64,000 nt of DNA, from the NCBI GenBank assembly GCA_000611775.1, contig KK106982.1, positions 6,442,495 to 6,506,494 of the forward strand. The letters run 5' to 3'. This stretch comes from Umbilicaria muhlenbergii (lineage: Eukaryota; Ascomycota; Lecanoromycetes; Umbilicariales; Umbilicariaceae). Of this stretch, positions 22,242-33,900 are shown piece after piece. The notes below the pieces were generated by a model. That model was given only the letters and a program-made list of their open reading frames with translations, did not search any database and was not told where the DNA came from. The position numbers were made by a program, and so were the translations under genes. Each line of letters starts with the position of its first letter. Positions within the stretch are counted from its first letter, which is position 1.

Positions 22242-25079
22242 ATGATCCAGACACCCTACACCGTGGCAAATCTGCCGCTGTCTCTGCCTGCCTTACAGGG
22301 CAAGACTTTTGCCGCCGATGTCCATGCTGCGGTCGGCTCGAAGAAGAGGAAGCGGGCAGAGCTTGCGGTTGCCGTCGACCATGAGAGTATCAACATCTAC
22401 CATGTACAGCCCCCACGCATTGCTTCTGTTGCTGCGCATTGCTCACACAGATTCCAGATACCATCCTCGAGGCTCTCGACTACTTACTCAGTATCTCCAC
22501 AGTGCTCATTTACGTGTCCTCCGAGCTCCGTTCGACGCAGACCGAATGGCCCCGAGGCTGCTCTACGGTTGACGTACTGCTCCGTCAAAGATCCAAAGCC
22601 GCGAATACAATGCTTTGCTGAAAAGTACGAAAATGTATCGCAACAGGGATCGCAAATATCGACTACGACCTGGAATGTCAAGGGCTCGAGCAGTCCTGTG
22701 GTCCATCTAGAAGCCTTGAGCGACAATCACGACGAGGAAGAGCTTGGGAACGCAGGTGTTCTTGTTGTACATAAAAACAGTGAAGTCCGATGGCTTTCGC
22801 AGAATCTGGAGAGGGAGGAATGGAAAGCCGTCGCGTTGCAGGCAGTTGCCGAGAGTGGAATTGCGCCGAAAGCGCAAGTCGAATATGCGGCGGTCCTAGA
22901 TTTCTGGCAGGCGCAGAAGAGTTTATTCAAAAATCGGGAAGATGTGTTGGCAATGCTCGGAGCCAGCACGGAAGCGGCCGTGGAGGAGAAGGACCTAAAG
23001 CTGCTGCTCCTCATCACACGCAACCAAGCACCGGGTGCAGCCGAGGCCTTGCAACTATGTGTGTTCAGCTTGAGGCTTGGGAGACCCACTAAGGGTGTGG
23101 CCTCAGTCGCAAGTGCCACGCCGTTACAAGAGGTGATGTCCTTTCCTCTGCCGGAGCCCGACAAGTTTCGACCCCAGATCGGAAATTCCATGTTCGCATT
23201 TCACTCGGTCAGTGGACGGTTACATCAGTACAGCGACAGGGCTATCGCTGAGTATGACCTTACCGGTTCGTCTCCGCGACTAGCACACTACATCCACATG
23301 GGCCCAAACTCTATTACATCCTGTTTGCGCCTTTCGAACTCCACCGTCATGACGACTTCCTCCACCTCGATATCTGTCCTTGACCTGCAGTATAGATCTG
23401 TTCAGGACAGCTTGTCATTCTCCACACAGAGCGATACGCTGAGTAATGCGCCGCAGTCAGCATTGTCAGGCAAACATGCAATTGCGGGGGCTCATCTTCT
23501 CTCATATTTCGCTCCTTTGAACCTCGCCGTTGCCATTCAGGGACGCAAACTTGTGGCCTATCATGTGGATGCTCCGGATCTCCACTCGTCTCGAAACAAG
23601 AAACGCAAGAGAGGCGGACTACTTGCCGACTCCATTGGTCATGGTATTCAATCCACGCAGCCATTGTATTTACAAGATTTAGCGACGGGCAATGTGCCGA
23701 AAGCCTTGGATTCTTACTTACCATCTTCTCGTATTCGAGAAGAGCAGTGGGAGTCTGGGAGAACTACAATGGATCGATACATTGCGGAGAAGAATGTGGA
23801 AGATTTTGAGAAGTTCATGGCTTCGCAGCCTATCTTCTCGGAGACTGTTGGTGGAGAGAGGGACAATCTTGACCCGTTTGCAGTGCCCAAGAAGGTTGTT
23901 GCCACCGACAGGCGCATGATCCTTTATCTTCTGAGCAAGGTCTTCACGCTAGATCCAGATACGCTGGCGGTTTATAAAACAGAGCAAGGTGCTCACCTCA
24001 AGCTGAGGATCAGTTTTTTCACACCAAAGCTCTTCGAATGGCTTGTTAGAAGTGGCAATCTTACCGCTCAACAGGTCGAAGGGTCGCTAAAGCACGGAGG
24101 TTCTTTGTCGCCAATGGGCAGACTTCCTGTTGGTGCATTCGTGGAGGCACTTGCTACCTTTGATACATCGCTGGGGACACTGTCATTGGTCTTCAAGAGC
24201 CCTGCACACGTTGATGTGGAAGAAGTTATTCATGCTCTACAACTGGTCATCAGGGTCCTGCAGCCATCCAGCATTCCGGACGAGACAAGGCTAATCACCA
24301 ATGGCGATAATGGAGTCGAAAGCGACCCCGACGAGGCAATGCAGCTCACGACATCTACCGCTACTCAGGATGCGGAAGTAGCGCCTTCAGTCGCAGCACA
24401 TGGCTCCACTGCCAAAGCTCTATTCGAGATGTGTCTGGCCAGATTGAATTCCTTCCACGATTCTCAGGTCAGCAAAGCACTCCGGCAACACTTGCCAAAG
24501 GACGAACTGATCTCTCTCGTTCATCTCCTGCGCATGGAGCTTGCCCGGAGTGGGTGGCTGTCACACTATATGGACGATGAATATGCTCCTGTGGCTTCTA
24601 AGGATCAGGCGGAGGACCATCTATGCACTACTGCTAAGATCCTCAACTGCGTGATAGATGCCATTGGTACCGGAGGGTGGATTGCTGGCAACGCCTCGGC
24701 TGGTGATCTTATGGAGACGGAGGATACCATCACGTATATGAAGGCTGAGATCTCCACAGCCTTGGAAGGGATCGAGGAAGCTACATACATGAAGGGTCTC
24801 CTTGGTGAAATACTCTTGTTTGGAAAATCGGTGTCGACTCAACCAAAACCACCGAAGCTGCCTAGTGCCAGTCAACCTCCTCACAAAGTGAAACCTATCA
24901 CTATCCCGTTGGGAAATATTCAAGACAACTTTCTACCACTGGGCCTCAAGGCACCTCAGGGGATATCTCAGACCAAAGTCGGTGCTGGCGGCGAGATCCA
25001 ACCGCGAAGTAAAAGGGATATTGGAAGGTTGAAGAGTAGGATGGTGGGCAAGTACAGCTTCGAACGGATCATTATCTAG
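22242..25079 (+). CDS. UTP8: Utp8-like U3 snoRNP/t-UTP subunit
   Basis: Nucleolar protein of the t-UTP/UTP-A subcomplex of the small-subunit processome, needed for pre-18S processing. I chose ATG 22242 because MIQTPYTVANLPLSLP with GSKKRKRAELAVAVDHESINIY matches the usual start of fungal Utp8 beta-propeller proteins; an earlier in-frame ATG at 22173 would add 23 unlike residues. A 54-nt stretch (22404-22457, GTACAG...TTCCAG) looks like an in-frame intron: removing it gives INIYH then IPSSRLSTTYSVSPQ, closer to the family. The protein is 927 aa if spliced, 945 if not. The C-terminus SKRDIGRLKSRMVGKYSFER is basic and typical. Assignment rests on remembered family motifs, not a search. Confidence 0.72.
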   Translation: MIQTPYTVANLPLSLPALQGKTFAADVHAAVGSKKRKRAELAVAVDHESINIYHVQPPRIASVAAHCSHRFQIPSSRLSTTYSVSPQCSFTCPPSSVRRRPNGPEAALRLTYCSVKDPKPRIQCFAEKYENVSQQGSQISTTTWNVKGSSSPVVHLEALSDNHDEEELGNAGVLVVHKNSEVRWLSQNLEREEWKAVALQAVAESGIAPKAQVEYAAVLDFWQAQKSLFKNREDVLAMLGASTEAAVEEKDLKLLLLITRNQAPGAAEALQLCVFSLRLGRPTKGVASVASATPLQEVMSFPLPEPDKFRPQIGNSMFAFHSVSGRLHQYSDRAIAEYDLTGSSPRLAHYIHMGPNSITSCLRLSNSTVMTTSSTSISVLDLQYRSVQDSLSFSTQSDTLSNAPQSALSGKHAIAGAHLLSYFAPLNLAVAIQGRKLVAYHVDAPDLHSSRNKKRKRGGLLADSIGHGIQSTQPLYLQDLATGNVPKALDSYLPSSRIREEQWESGRTTMDRYIAEKNVEDFEKFMASQPIFSETVGGERDNLDPFAVPKKVVATDRRMILYLLSKVFTLDPDTLAVYKTEQGAHLKLRISFFTPKLFEWLVRSGNLTAQQVEGSLKHGGSLSPMGRLPVGAFVEALATFDTSLGTLSLVFKSPAHVDVEEVIHALQLVIRVLQPSSIPDETRLITNGDNGVESDPDEAMQLTTSTATQDAEVAPSVAAHGSTAKALFEMCLARLNSFHDSQVSKALRQHLPKDELISLVHLLRMELARSGWLSHYMDDEYAPVASKDQAEDHLCTTAKILNCVIDAIGTGGWIAGNASAGDLMETEDTITYMKAEISTALEGIEEATYMKGLLGEILLFGKSVSTQPKPPKLPSASQPPHKVKPITIPLGNIQDNFLPLGLKAPQGISQTKVGAGGEIQPRSKRDIGRLKSRMVGKYSFERIII

Positions 25080-25477
25080 CTTGGTCGCAAATGAATGCAA
25101 ACAGATTCTCTGCCGCTGTATGACTATCTGCATTCTCGTAATATAAATATTTCAGCGACCTCCCCAGGCTAGTCTCATTAGTTGCACGGAACCAACGATA
25201 TGAATCTAGCCTCTCAGCATCATAAGATGCTGTTGAGACTATAGGCGTAAAAGAAATGGTGTGCTTCAAAACAGATCAAGTCGAACGCTCTAAAGAAGTG
25301 CAAAAGTCCTTGGCATTCCCAAAGCGGCTTAGACCACTAATTCTCACGACTTTACCCAAGAGTCTTCCTTCTGCTGGCAGCTGTAGCTGCAACCATAAAC
25401 TTCACCAATGGAACCTTTATAACAACTCAACCGAAGGCAAACGACAGTCCGCCATCCCAACCTCCATTCTCCCCCGC
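25080..25477. other. Intergenic region upstream of MHR1
   Basis: No gene seen. An open frame from 25256 runs into the MHR1 frame, but its translation does not look conserved, so I treat it as 5' leader. Confidence 0.5.
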
Positions 25478-26340
25478 ATGAACCCAATGGCGCAGGCCCT
25501 CGCCCCCGTCGCCTTCAAACCCGGCCACCATATCTTCATCTACAACAACATCCGCACAAACCAAGTCGTCTACTCCCTAACCCGCTCCCTCAACGTCCGT
25601 CCCCCCTCCCTCCTTCCCCCCCTCCTCCCCTCCTTTCTAACCCCCCCCCTTTCCTCCCACAGAACACCACCGCCCTAAAACAACTCCCCTTCCTCGGCAA
25701 AAAGACCGTCCCCTCCGCCCTCCGCAAAGACCTCTGGATGCCCCTCGCCCACATCTCCTTCCCCCACCCCTCCCAAGGCCTCCTCGCCTACCGCAAACTC
25801 CTCGAGCTCCGCCGCCTGCACGAAACCTCCTACCCGCTCTCCCTCATCACCCAAACCACCGGCCCCCACAAGGGCCAACTCATGAGCACCAAATCGCGCT
25901 CGCGCGTCCTCATGGACCAGAAAGCGAACTCCATCGCCGACATCGCCGCCGTGTTGCTGCAGCAGGAAATCCCACCGGATCCGAAACGGGAGGAGAGGAA
26001 GATGCGCATGGTGAGGACGGATGGTAGGCCCGTGGCGAAGAGGGGGTGGGGGAGTAAGACGGTGAGGGAGGCGGTGGTGTTGGGGACGGTGGAGGGGGTG
26101 CGGATTGGGTGGGCGAATGTGCTGGATGCGGAGTATGCGGAGACGTGGCCGGGCGGGGTGGTGCATGACGTGTTGGCGAGGAGTAGGTATACGGTGGCGT
26201 TTCCGGTGGAGGAGGTGGGGGGGAAGAAGGAGGGGGTGGTGGTGGGGGAGGGGAAGGCGGAGGAGGAGGACGGAGAGGGAGCGGAGAGGGAGCGGGGAAG
26301 GGAAGAGAAAGGGAAAGGGAAGAAGCGGGTTGTGTTATAG
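25478..26340 (+). CDS. MHR1: Mhr1/mL67 mitochondrial ribosomal and recombination protein
   Basis: In yeast this protein is both a mitochondrial large-subunit component (mL67) and a factor in mtDNA recombination and transcription; that dual role is family knowledge. Exons 25478-25594 and 25663-26340 give 264 aa. Motifs: HHIFIYNNIRTNQVVYSLTRSLN, then LPFLGKKTVPSALRKDLWMPLA and QGLLAYRKLLELRRLHE. The intron is almost pure pyrimidine. The end is a Glu/Gly/Lys/Arg-rich tail encoded by purine-rich sequence, with an abrupt change from C-ending codons (before ~25980) to G-ending codons after it. The start at 25478 is the ATG closest to the conserved block; no presequence is obvious. Confidence 0.82.
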
Positions 26341-27207
26341 GGGGTTAGGAGGCGTTGGAGGTTGGGGCGGGCTTAGAAGCTCAGTTGGTGAAGATATGTT
26401 ACAACGCTCGTCCAACTACTACCTACGTCGAAACGTTACAAGTCCAGTCTGCTGGTGATCGAGGGTGACGGACTCGATGGTGGCCATAGCATCAATGTTG
26501 ATGTGCTCCATATGCAACAAGGGGTACGGGAGCTGCTAGAGCTCCCTGCACCACCCTGGGACCAAGGAGGAACTTTTGCCTTGCCCCAGTGGGAAGGACT
26601 GGTTAATCCAGTCCGCCAGTGTCAAATATGCCGAGTGTCTAGGGCAAACACTACCATGGCTACTAAGTAGGTGATTCAGAAACTTCATGTGCTCAAGAAC
26701 ATTAATATGGCGCTCAGAGCGTGCATCAGTGACAATATGATTAAGCTCGATTCAGCCAAACTTTTGGCGCGACTAGCTATTCACAGCGCGGTCTTGCAAG
26801 ATCGCTTTTCTCAAAAATGTCGCAACACTTCATCGCTCTTCCAAATTAATAGCAGCCCCCCGTCATTATTCATGAACCACCTACTCCCCATGCCGTGTAC
26901 CGCGTAAGAAATAAAAGCCGCCGTGAGCCAAAAACACCAAAGGGAACTCCGAGGAGAACATGTACAAGATTGTCGGTTGCTGTTCCAAGGTTATATGCGC
27001 AAATGTAGTACAACGAATTGAAGCAGATATCGACATGACAATATGAACATTTGTCGTATATGCTGTAACAATACATCGCAGTTGGGCGGACTCAGTTGCC
27101 GGATCGCTGAAACGTAGATAATTGGAGAAATACTAAGCAGTCGTGATTCCGATATTGGACGCCTATGACGAACTGCATTGACGCTGGTGGCAGTGGCAGA
27201 TGTGCAT
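26341..27207. other. Intergenic region between convergent MHR1 and zinc-finger gene
   Basis: No supported gene. Short frames only. Probably two 3' untranslated regions. Confidence 0.5.
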
Positions 27208-30200
27208 TCATTCGACCTTGAGGATTGAATTCTCGGCTCTTTCTTTCATATGTGCGGCCTGGATTTCGAGTGAGCGAGCCATCAGACGGGTCACTGTGGA
27301 GTGTCAGCATGATATGAAAGGCTTGAAAATATCATGAAACTCACCAGGCCATACAGCCTCCTTCTCAAGCATGTAGGCAGTCACAATGAGAATCTTGCTA
27401 CCAAAGCCACAATCATTAACATTGGGAAAACCGCGGACAGCTGTCATGGTCGCCATGGCATTCATGGCACCATTGTCGATTGCCATCTTCCCTTCGGCAC
27501 TTCTGAGGATTTCGGTGATCTTGTCTAGCAGTTTGCAATCCTCATCTTCCAAAAGCATGATGGCAGGAACCTGCCCGTAATCGATATTATCTTTGCCGAG
27601 GATGCCTAGATAGCGCCCAACACGCTCCTGCACCGTCGAAACCCATTCAGCTAGTACTTGCGCACAGTCGAAGGTACACATTGCCGATTGAATAGGTAGC
27701 TCCCGAGAATTAAAATCAGCAAAAGTAACACCAAGCTTGTCGGACATTAACAAGGAATCAGCAGCATAGAGAGCGGCTTTTCGCAAATGCCGCTCGCGTT
27801 TGGATGATTGTCCGGACTGTTGGACTTTACAATCGGCACCTGATGGCGTTTGCTCAGACTTGATGTGGTGATCATCCAAGGCGGGAGAGCTGCGATTGGT
27901 GGTGGCGCTCGCGGAATTAGAAGTAGCGCTTGGGCTCAAGGTTGGCGAATGCTCCGCATGTTGCACAATCTCAGCTCCTCTTGCAAGCTCCTCGGTCATC
28001 CCATCGAAATCTCGTTGCCAGAAAGCTTCCTTGGAGCGCCCTAGGTTCACAAACAATCGAACATACGCGAGATCCAAGAGTGGTATGCTGTCCGCCGACA
28101 AAGGGCCTGCACCAAACGGGTTAGGCCTTTCCAGACTATGTTTCGGACTGCTTGCCCAAGCCGCTTGCCATGCTCTAAGGGCGGGTTCGATATGAGCATG
28201 CATAGCTTCCGTTTCTTGTGTTGTCCACCGGGATCCAAGATGTCTCTGCCGTGTTTCCCAGATGTAGTTGTGCAAAGCGTTGATCAATATAAGACATCCG
28301 AACGTGCTGGGTTTGAAATCGCTATCTGGGAGATCTTCTGGGCTAAGTGCGGATCCGAATGGCTGATGGTACGATTGAGACCTGTGATTCTGCTGGTATT
28401 GCTGCCTTTGGCTGGCGGTCAGCAATGAGCTCAGCGCAGAGGCGAACGGTGTTGCCTTTTGTTCGGCGATGACTGCACCCCCCAAGGCATGCCATGCCTC
28501 AGCTGAGTCTGCAGCCCAAAGATCCTCGTCGCATGGAAGGTCGAGTCGTATCTCGGAATTGGTCAACGCCGGAGCATGGTTGTAGGCAGAAACAAGTAGA
28601 CTTGATAGAACAAATACAGCATAGAGTGTTCGCTTTCGTTCTTCGACAAGTCTCCAGCTATACCACTCCGCCTGCTCATCCAGCATATCCTGTTGCGCAG
28701 AGGCAGAAGCGTTCCACTCTCCCGGACTCATGTTGTCGTCTGCCATTCGAATGTCTTCGGAACCAGGAAAACGGCTCAAATGTTGCATAGATTCGTTCGG
28801 AGGACATGCTCCTGGGGCCAAAGGTCGAGCCAACTCAGCAGCGCGAGCTAAACTCACAAGAGCTGCACAGTGTGTATTGGCGATGTCGGCAGATGTCTTG
28901 TCGCCGCAATTGTGACCATATATCAGATTCAGTAACATAGCTTGCACAAGCCATAATGGAGTGTTCTGCACCGAGTTGTCGCTGGCGCTATTGGAACCGT
29001 TGAGGGCGGCGGCCATGTCTGCTTTCCGGCGTTCCTCTAGATATAGTTGAATCATCTTCTTCGCCAGTTCAAAGAGATCCTTAGCTGCCGCGGCTTCGAA
29101 TTCGTACAATGCACCGATCGCAGCCATGGCAAGTACGAGGCAACCACCACCGCCTGCAATCCCAGATTGGCTAAAGCTGCTGTGACCGTTGGAAGTGCGA
29201 AGGTTACTGGTATATACGGACGAAGTGAAAGATAATGATGGGATATGCAGAAATGGGAGGTGCGGATGGAAGTACTGAATATATGCCGCTACATATCGTT
29301 GTAGGTCATATGTACTCGGTAGAGCTGCACTGCTGACACTACGTGGCCTCGTGGCAAAAGCTGATGAAAGTGGCGAACTCATCGTTGGTTGAGAGTATTT
29401 ACGATGACTATGACCGAAGACGGAAGGCTGAGACAAGGTCGTAAGAAGGGCTTGGCGGGTAGCATCAGTTATGGAGTCAGTGGAAACTGAGGTGACAGAG
29501 CTGTGCCGGTTGCTGCCGCTAACAGATGCTGACGACGAGCTTAGAGCGTCTGAGCTGCCCATCATAGGGGGATGGAAAAAATGGTTTGACAGCCCATGCA
29601 TCATGGACAGAGGACTTTGTAAAGTCAAGGGTGGCGGAGTGGAGTAGTAATGATCCGTGACTCCATTCTGACCTTGCATGGTCTTGGGGGAGGTAGTTTC
29701 TAGGGGAAGTAAATCGGGAAATGCTGAACTGGAGAGATCCATCGAGTAGGGAGTGGTCATCGGCGCTTGCGACATCAACGAGTTTTGCCACACGGCTGCA
29801 CTATACGGTGGGCCGCTGGAACCATCAAGCATCACCTCACTAATGCCGCTATGACTAGTGGTGCTGATCGCTGACGGGGACGAGCCCTCAATGGCTTGAT
29901 CGTTTGGGTTATCGAAGGACATCTGATTGTCAAACCCGTGGATCCACTCGAAGTTGCCATCATCATCAATCCTGCTTTGATCCATGGGCAGTCCAGAGAA
30001 GATTTGCTGATATGGAGACGTCGGACTCTCAAAAGTCAAGGCTGAAGGCGAGTCTGTGAAGTGGAGTTGCGCAGGATTGATGGTAGACGCGGGGCTGAAT
30101 ATCATGTTGTCGATATCAAAATCTGTCCCAAGACCTCCGTACGGCGGAGCTGTCCGCAGACCCGCACCCACCTCAATGTTGAGACCATTCGTTTCCAGCT

Positions 30201-30961
30201 TTGGCAGTCCGTGACGGTTGCCATGATGGCCTGGCGCCGTAGACATGCCCCGAAACTCGAAACCGCCGGGGCCCGAAAGGCCATTCAGACTTGTATGATG
30301 ACCATGAGCCAGGCCAAGGCCTCCGAGTCTGGCGACTGATGAGTTCGCAGCTGCGATCATTCCCAGAGTGGCATTGTCCACATGACTTATTGTGTTTGCC
30401 CGAGGGCGCATCCACCCAGAGCTTGCCACTGCACTGCTCACGACAGAGTTTTTGCGTACTCTCCCAGACCCGCTTGCGGCAGTGCTGCTTGTGCTCTCTC
30501 GTCGTCCACCCCTTGCCCGAGATGCAGGGGTTGCGGTCATGTGAAGCTTCTGCTGATGCCTGAGAAGTAAATCACGTCTGGCAAAGCATCTCGTACATTC
30601 AGGGCACTCAAATGGCTTCTCCTTCGTGTGTGAACGCTCATGACGCTTCAGATGTTCCAAGCGAGCGAATGAACGAGCACAAGTTCCACAGATGTGAGGC
30701 CTAGGTTTGTCGGTCTTCGGAGGCGGGAAGTTGGCATTGCCGTTTTGGGCACCATTCAGTGATTTCGAATGTGGACGACCTAGATAAGATATATCAGTCT
30801 CAGTAATCTGTCTCGCACTGTACCAGACATTCTTGGGGTTTGGGGGTGCGGTACACACCATTGCCATTGCTTGTACCGGTGCTTGTGTTTCCACTGGCAC
30901 CAGCAGTGCTAGTGGCCGTAGCCATTGCTGAATCCTGCAACACAGGTGTGTCCGATACCAT
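27208..30961 (-). CDS. C2H2 zinc-finger transcription factor with fungal-specific TF domain (Rsf2/AmdX-like)
   Basis: Predicted nuclear regulator. Minus-strand exons 30961-30859, 30779-27345 and 27293-27208 total 3624 nt, giving 1207 aa. Exon 1 supplies MVSDTPVLQDSAMATATS...; reading upstream without that splice gives an unrelated N-terminus. Two tandem C2H2 fingers sit at about residues 65-115 (CGTCARSFARLEHLKRHERSH and CPECTRCFARRDLLLRHQQKLH), followed by a basic Ser/Thr-rich linker. A central Ser/Gly/Met-rich region precedes a helical middle homology domain (for example YFHPHLPFLHIPSL and TLYAVFVLSSLLVSAYNHAP) like the fungal-specific TF domain. The final exon adds VTRLMARSLEIQAAHMKERA.... 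This arrangement is found in yeast Rsf2/Tda9 and Aspergillus AmdX; target genes are unknown. The gene has a long gene-less upstream region. Confidence 0.85.
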
Positions 30962-33900
30962 GTCGTTGCGTGGGCTCCGTTTGAGTAGACTATGCTGCTT
31001 GATGAGCCCAAGGTAGCCAGAAGATGCTCAGTTGTATCTATAGAGCCCTTTTGGTCAAGATGTCCCAAGCCTTCCGTTATCTTGAATGCGACGCCAGATT
31101 GGATAAGAGGAAATCCGTAAGGCCAGTTTGTGCTGCGTGATATCTAAGGTTCTGAAAACAGTATAGTCTCTCGCGGCGGAGATAGAATCCCAAATGATAC
31201 CACTACCGATCAGCACTCCACTCGAGGATGCCCTAGTCCACCGTTAGGCAACGGCGTAGGAGGACAGGAGACTCGTGTAGTCCTCGGGTCCAAAGAGAGT
31301 GGATTTCAGCTTTCAAGTCCGTAGTACCTCGCGCGCGATAATGTTCTGCAGATGCGGCCAGCCGAAACGTCGAGTGTATACGACAGCTGAATATGCTCGA
31401 AGGTCATGCACGACAACTGACTTGGGGGCCTTTCCTAGATTTCCGGCCGCGCTCAACTGTTGCTGGTAGCGAATGGTGCGGAGATCCAAGGTAATGGCAC
31501 TGTTCCCAGAACCGTGGATAGACTCTGCTCTATGGCCGAGCACAGAGGACAGCGAATTCCACCTAATGAACCTTAAGCGTAGTGGAGTTGCAATTAAGCA
31601 GTCCAAAATGCTGGAGAGTTAAGGCAGCTCCGGAGTGTTCTCAATGAGATTTCGTGGTAGGTATGAGAAGTCGCGGCGCTGGTACTGCGTACCCAGGGCC
31701 GGTTCGGTATGTACGTGGGGAAGCTGGTCGTTAACGAGAGGCAAAGGTGCGCTAGATGGTGGGGAGACCAAGCTGGTCCAGAGGTTGATAAGCTATTCCT
31801 GCTCATAGCATGGCAGCTTTGTGAAGCTGTACAAGAGCTGTGCGAATGGCAGGTGTTACGATAATTGCAAGAGAAGAGATCGGACACTCGACGTCAGAGA
31901 GAATGGCGATTCTACCGCTCGAAGATGGTTGGACGCTGGGTTGGACAAGCCGAGCTGTGTGGGCGAGCAGATTCTATGGCGATCGACCTCCCAGGCGGGA
32001 TGCTAGCAGTTGACTGGCTGCAATTCCTGCAGGTGGGTGTGGGTGTTCAGTGTCTGGCTGAAGTCGGTCCGGGGCCAGCTGCAGAGCAGATTGTATTCGT
32101 TGCTGCACCCTTCTCCCCTGTACCGTGGACTAGCGATGCTGTCAACAACGGGGCGTTCGGACAGCATCAACAAAAGTGAAACCAGCCTATCTCGCCGTGC
32201 TCACTGTTCAGGCGATTCATTGCCTGGGCTCTAGGACCTCAACTGTATTGTATGGAGACGGCATGGCCCATGGGCCTTCCAGTTGGAACCGTATTGAGTC
32301 AGCAGTGGCGGAGGCCCCAGAAGGAGCCAGGGTGCAGCCAGTCGCAGACTAAGGTACGTTGCAGGCTACCGTGACGCCGTGGGTCTCTAGCTCGCCTACC
32401 CACCGTGAGGTCGCAAGCATCTTTTGCGCCGGTAGCTACTACTACCGTGCTACTCGTGAGGTAAATCTACAGTCTGCAAACCTTCTGAATTCCGCTTCAT
32501 TCAACAGGAACACCAAGAAGCTACTTCCAAGCTTGTTGTCGACTCAGCCACAAGGGTCGCGTAGATGTGCGAGAGTCCGTCGGATGCCCTGTTGTTCCTC
32601 TCCATGGCAACGGAGAGTCTGTTGAGCAGGCTGTACTGCGTATGATCTTCAACAGTGGCAGTGACATTCCTAGATCCTTAGCTGCCTACAGGCCCATACT
32701 CGTAGAAATCAATAACAAATTGTTATACTCCGGAATCATGTGGAGTCTCCACAGAGTCAAATGCCGGTTTTGTGTACCTCGTACCCCATACTTTGGTTTG
32801 CGGACGGAGGCTCTCCGGGAATTACCCGATCCACTACCGCAAGCCTTGAAAGTCACTAAGTGTGGTGTTGTTATGCCGTCGAAAGGATTTGGAACAAAGT
32901 ATCTCGTAACCCTCTACCTTTAATTATCTCATCTGACTCTTTCCTATGTGTCTCCGTGTGTGTTAGTACTATTTAGTAGGGGTTATTCTGCACGAGGTAC
33001 ATTCCGTCCAGGGACCAAGGGCTGGACCACTAAAGTAACCAACTACCAAGATTACAGTCGTGGGACTTTCCGCTAGGGAGTCTTTCTCTGAAGAGCTATG
33101 AAGGGCGGAATCCGCTAGCTGTTCAGAACCAGTTGTCGCAGCATAGGCACCAGTTCCGACATCGGTTCAGCTGAAAGTCTCTGCAGGAGGTCAGCCAAGT
33201 ACATCGCCACCCGGCGCCCACGGTACATCGACGATCTGAAGGGCGGAACCTCGGAGATACGTTAGAGGATGGACTGTTTAAATTAGTACATGTATCAGGG
33301 AAAATTCGAGGACGGATAGGATCTTAACCCGTTGTTCTCCATGTCCATGCCGTGGCATGCTCCCACCCCCTCCAGGCTCCCTTAACCTCTTTAGTACGAA
33401 AACCTGGGGATGGGAGTGGATCTAGTGATTTTCGCCTCATGTCTTGCAGCTGCAGCCGCGCATCGTCTCAGCGAAAAGCCACGCTGATTCGCCTTCGCTT
33501 GCAGCCAAGGGCAGCAGGTGAGCGAACGGACCTTTCAGGCATCGGCTATGCAGGGAGCGGTCATGCCATGCCTTCTTTGAAATTCGAAGGATTTAGGCTC
33601 TGAACCTAACCCTGCTCGATCAGAGGAGGTCCAGAGTCAGAAGTTCCGGAGCCATAAGAATACCCATGTCACGGGCATCGACCAGGTTGGGAAATTGGGT
33701 CTCGACTCTCGTTCGAAACTCCCCAAGGAAGCCCACGGGATCGTCGAAGGCCTGAAGTGTGTGAATTCTCCCAAGAATAATCCATAATTCACAATCCGCA
33801 CTCGGCATGCGAGTAATGTTTCGCCTCATCAATCCTTCTGTTAAAGCCTTCTCTGAAGCAAGTGAGGTATCGACGAGACACGAGGACGTCGTTCTCAAAT

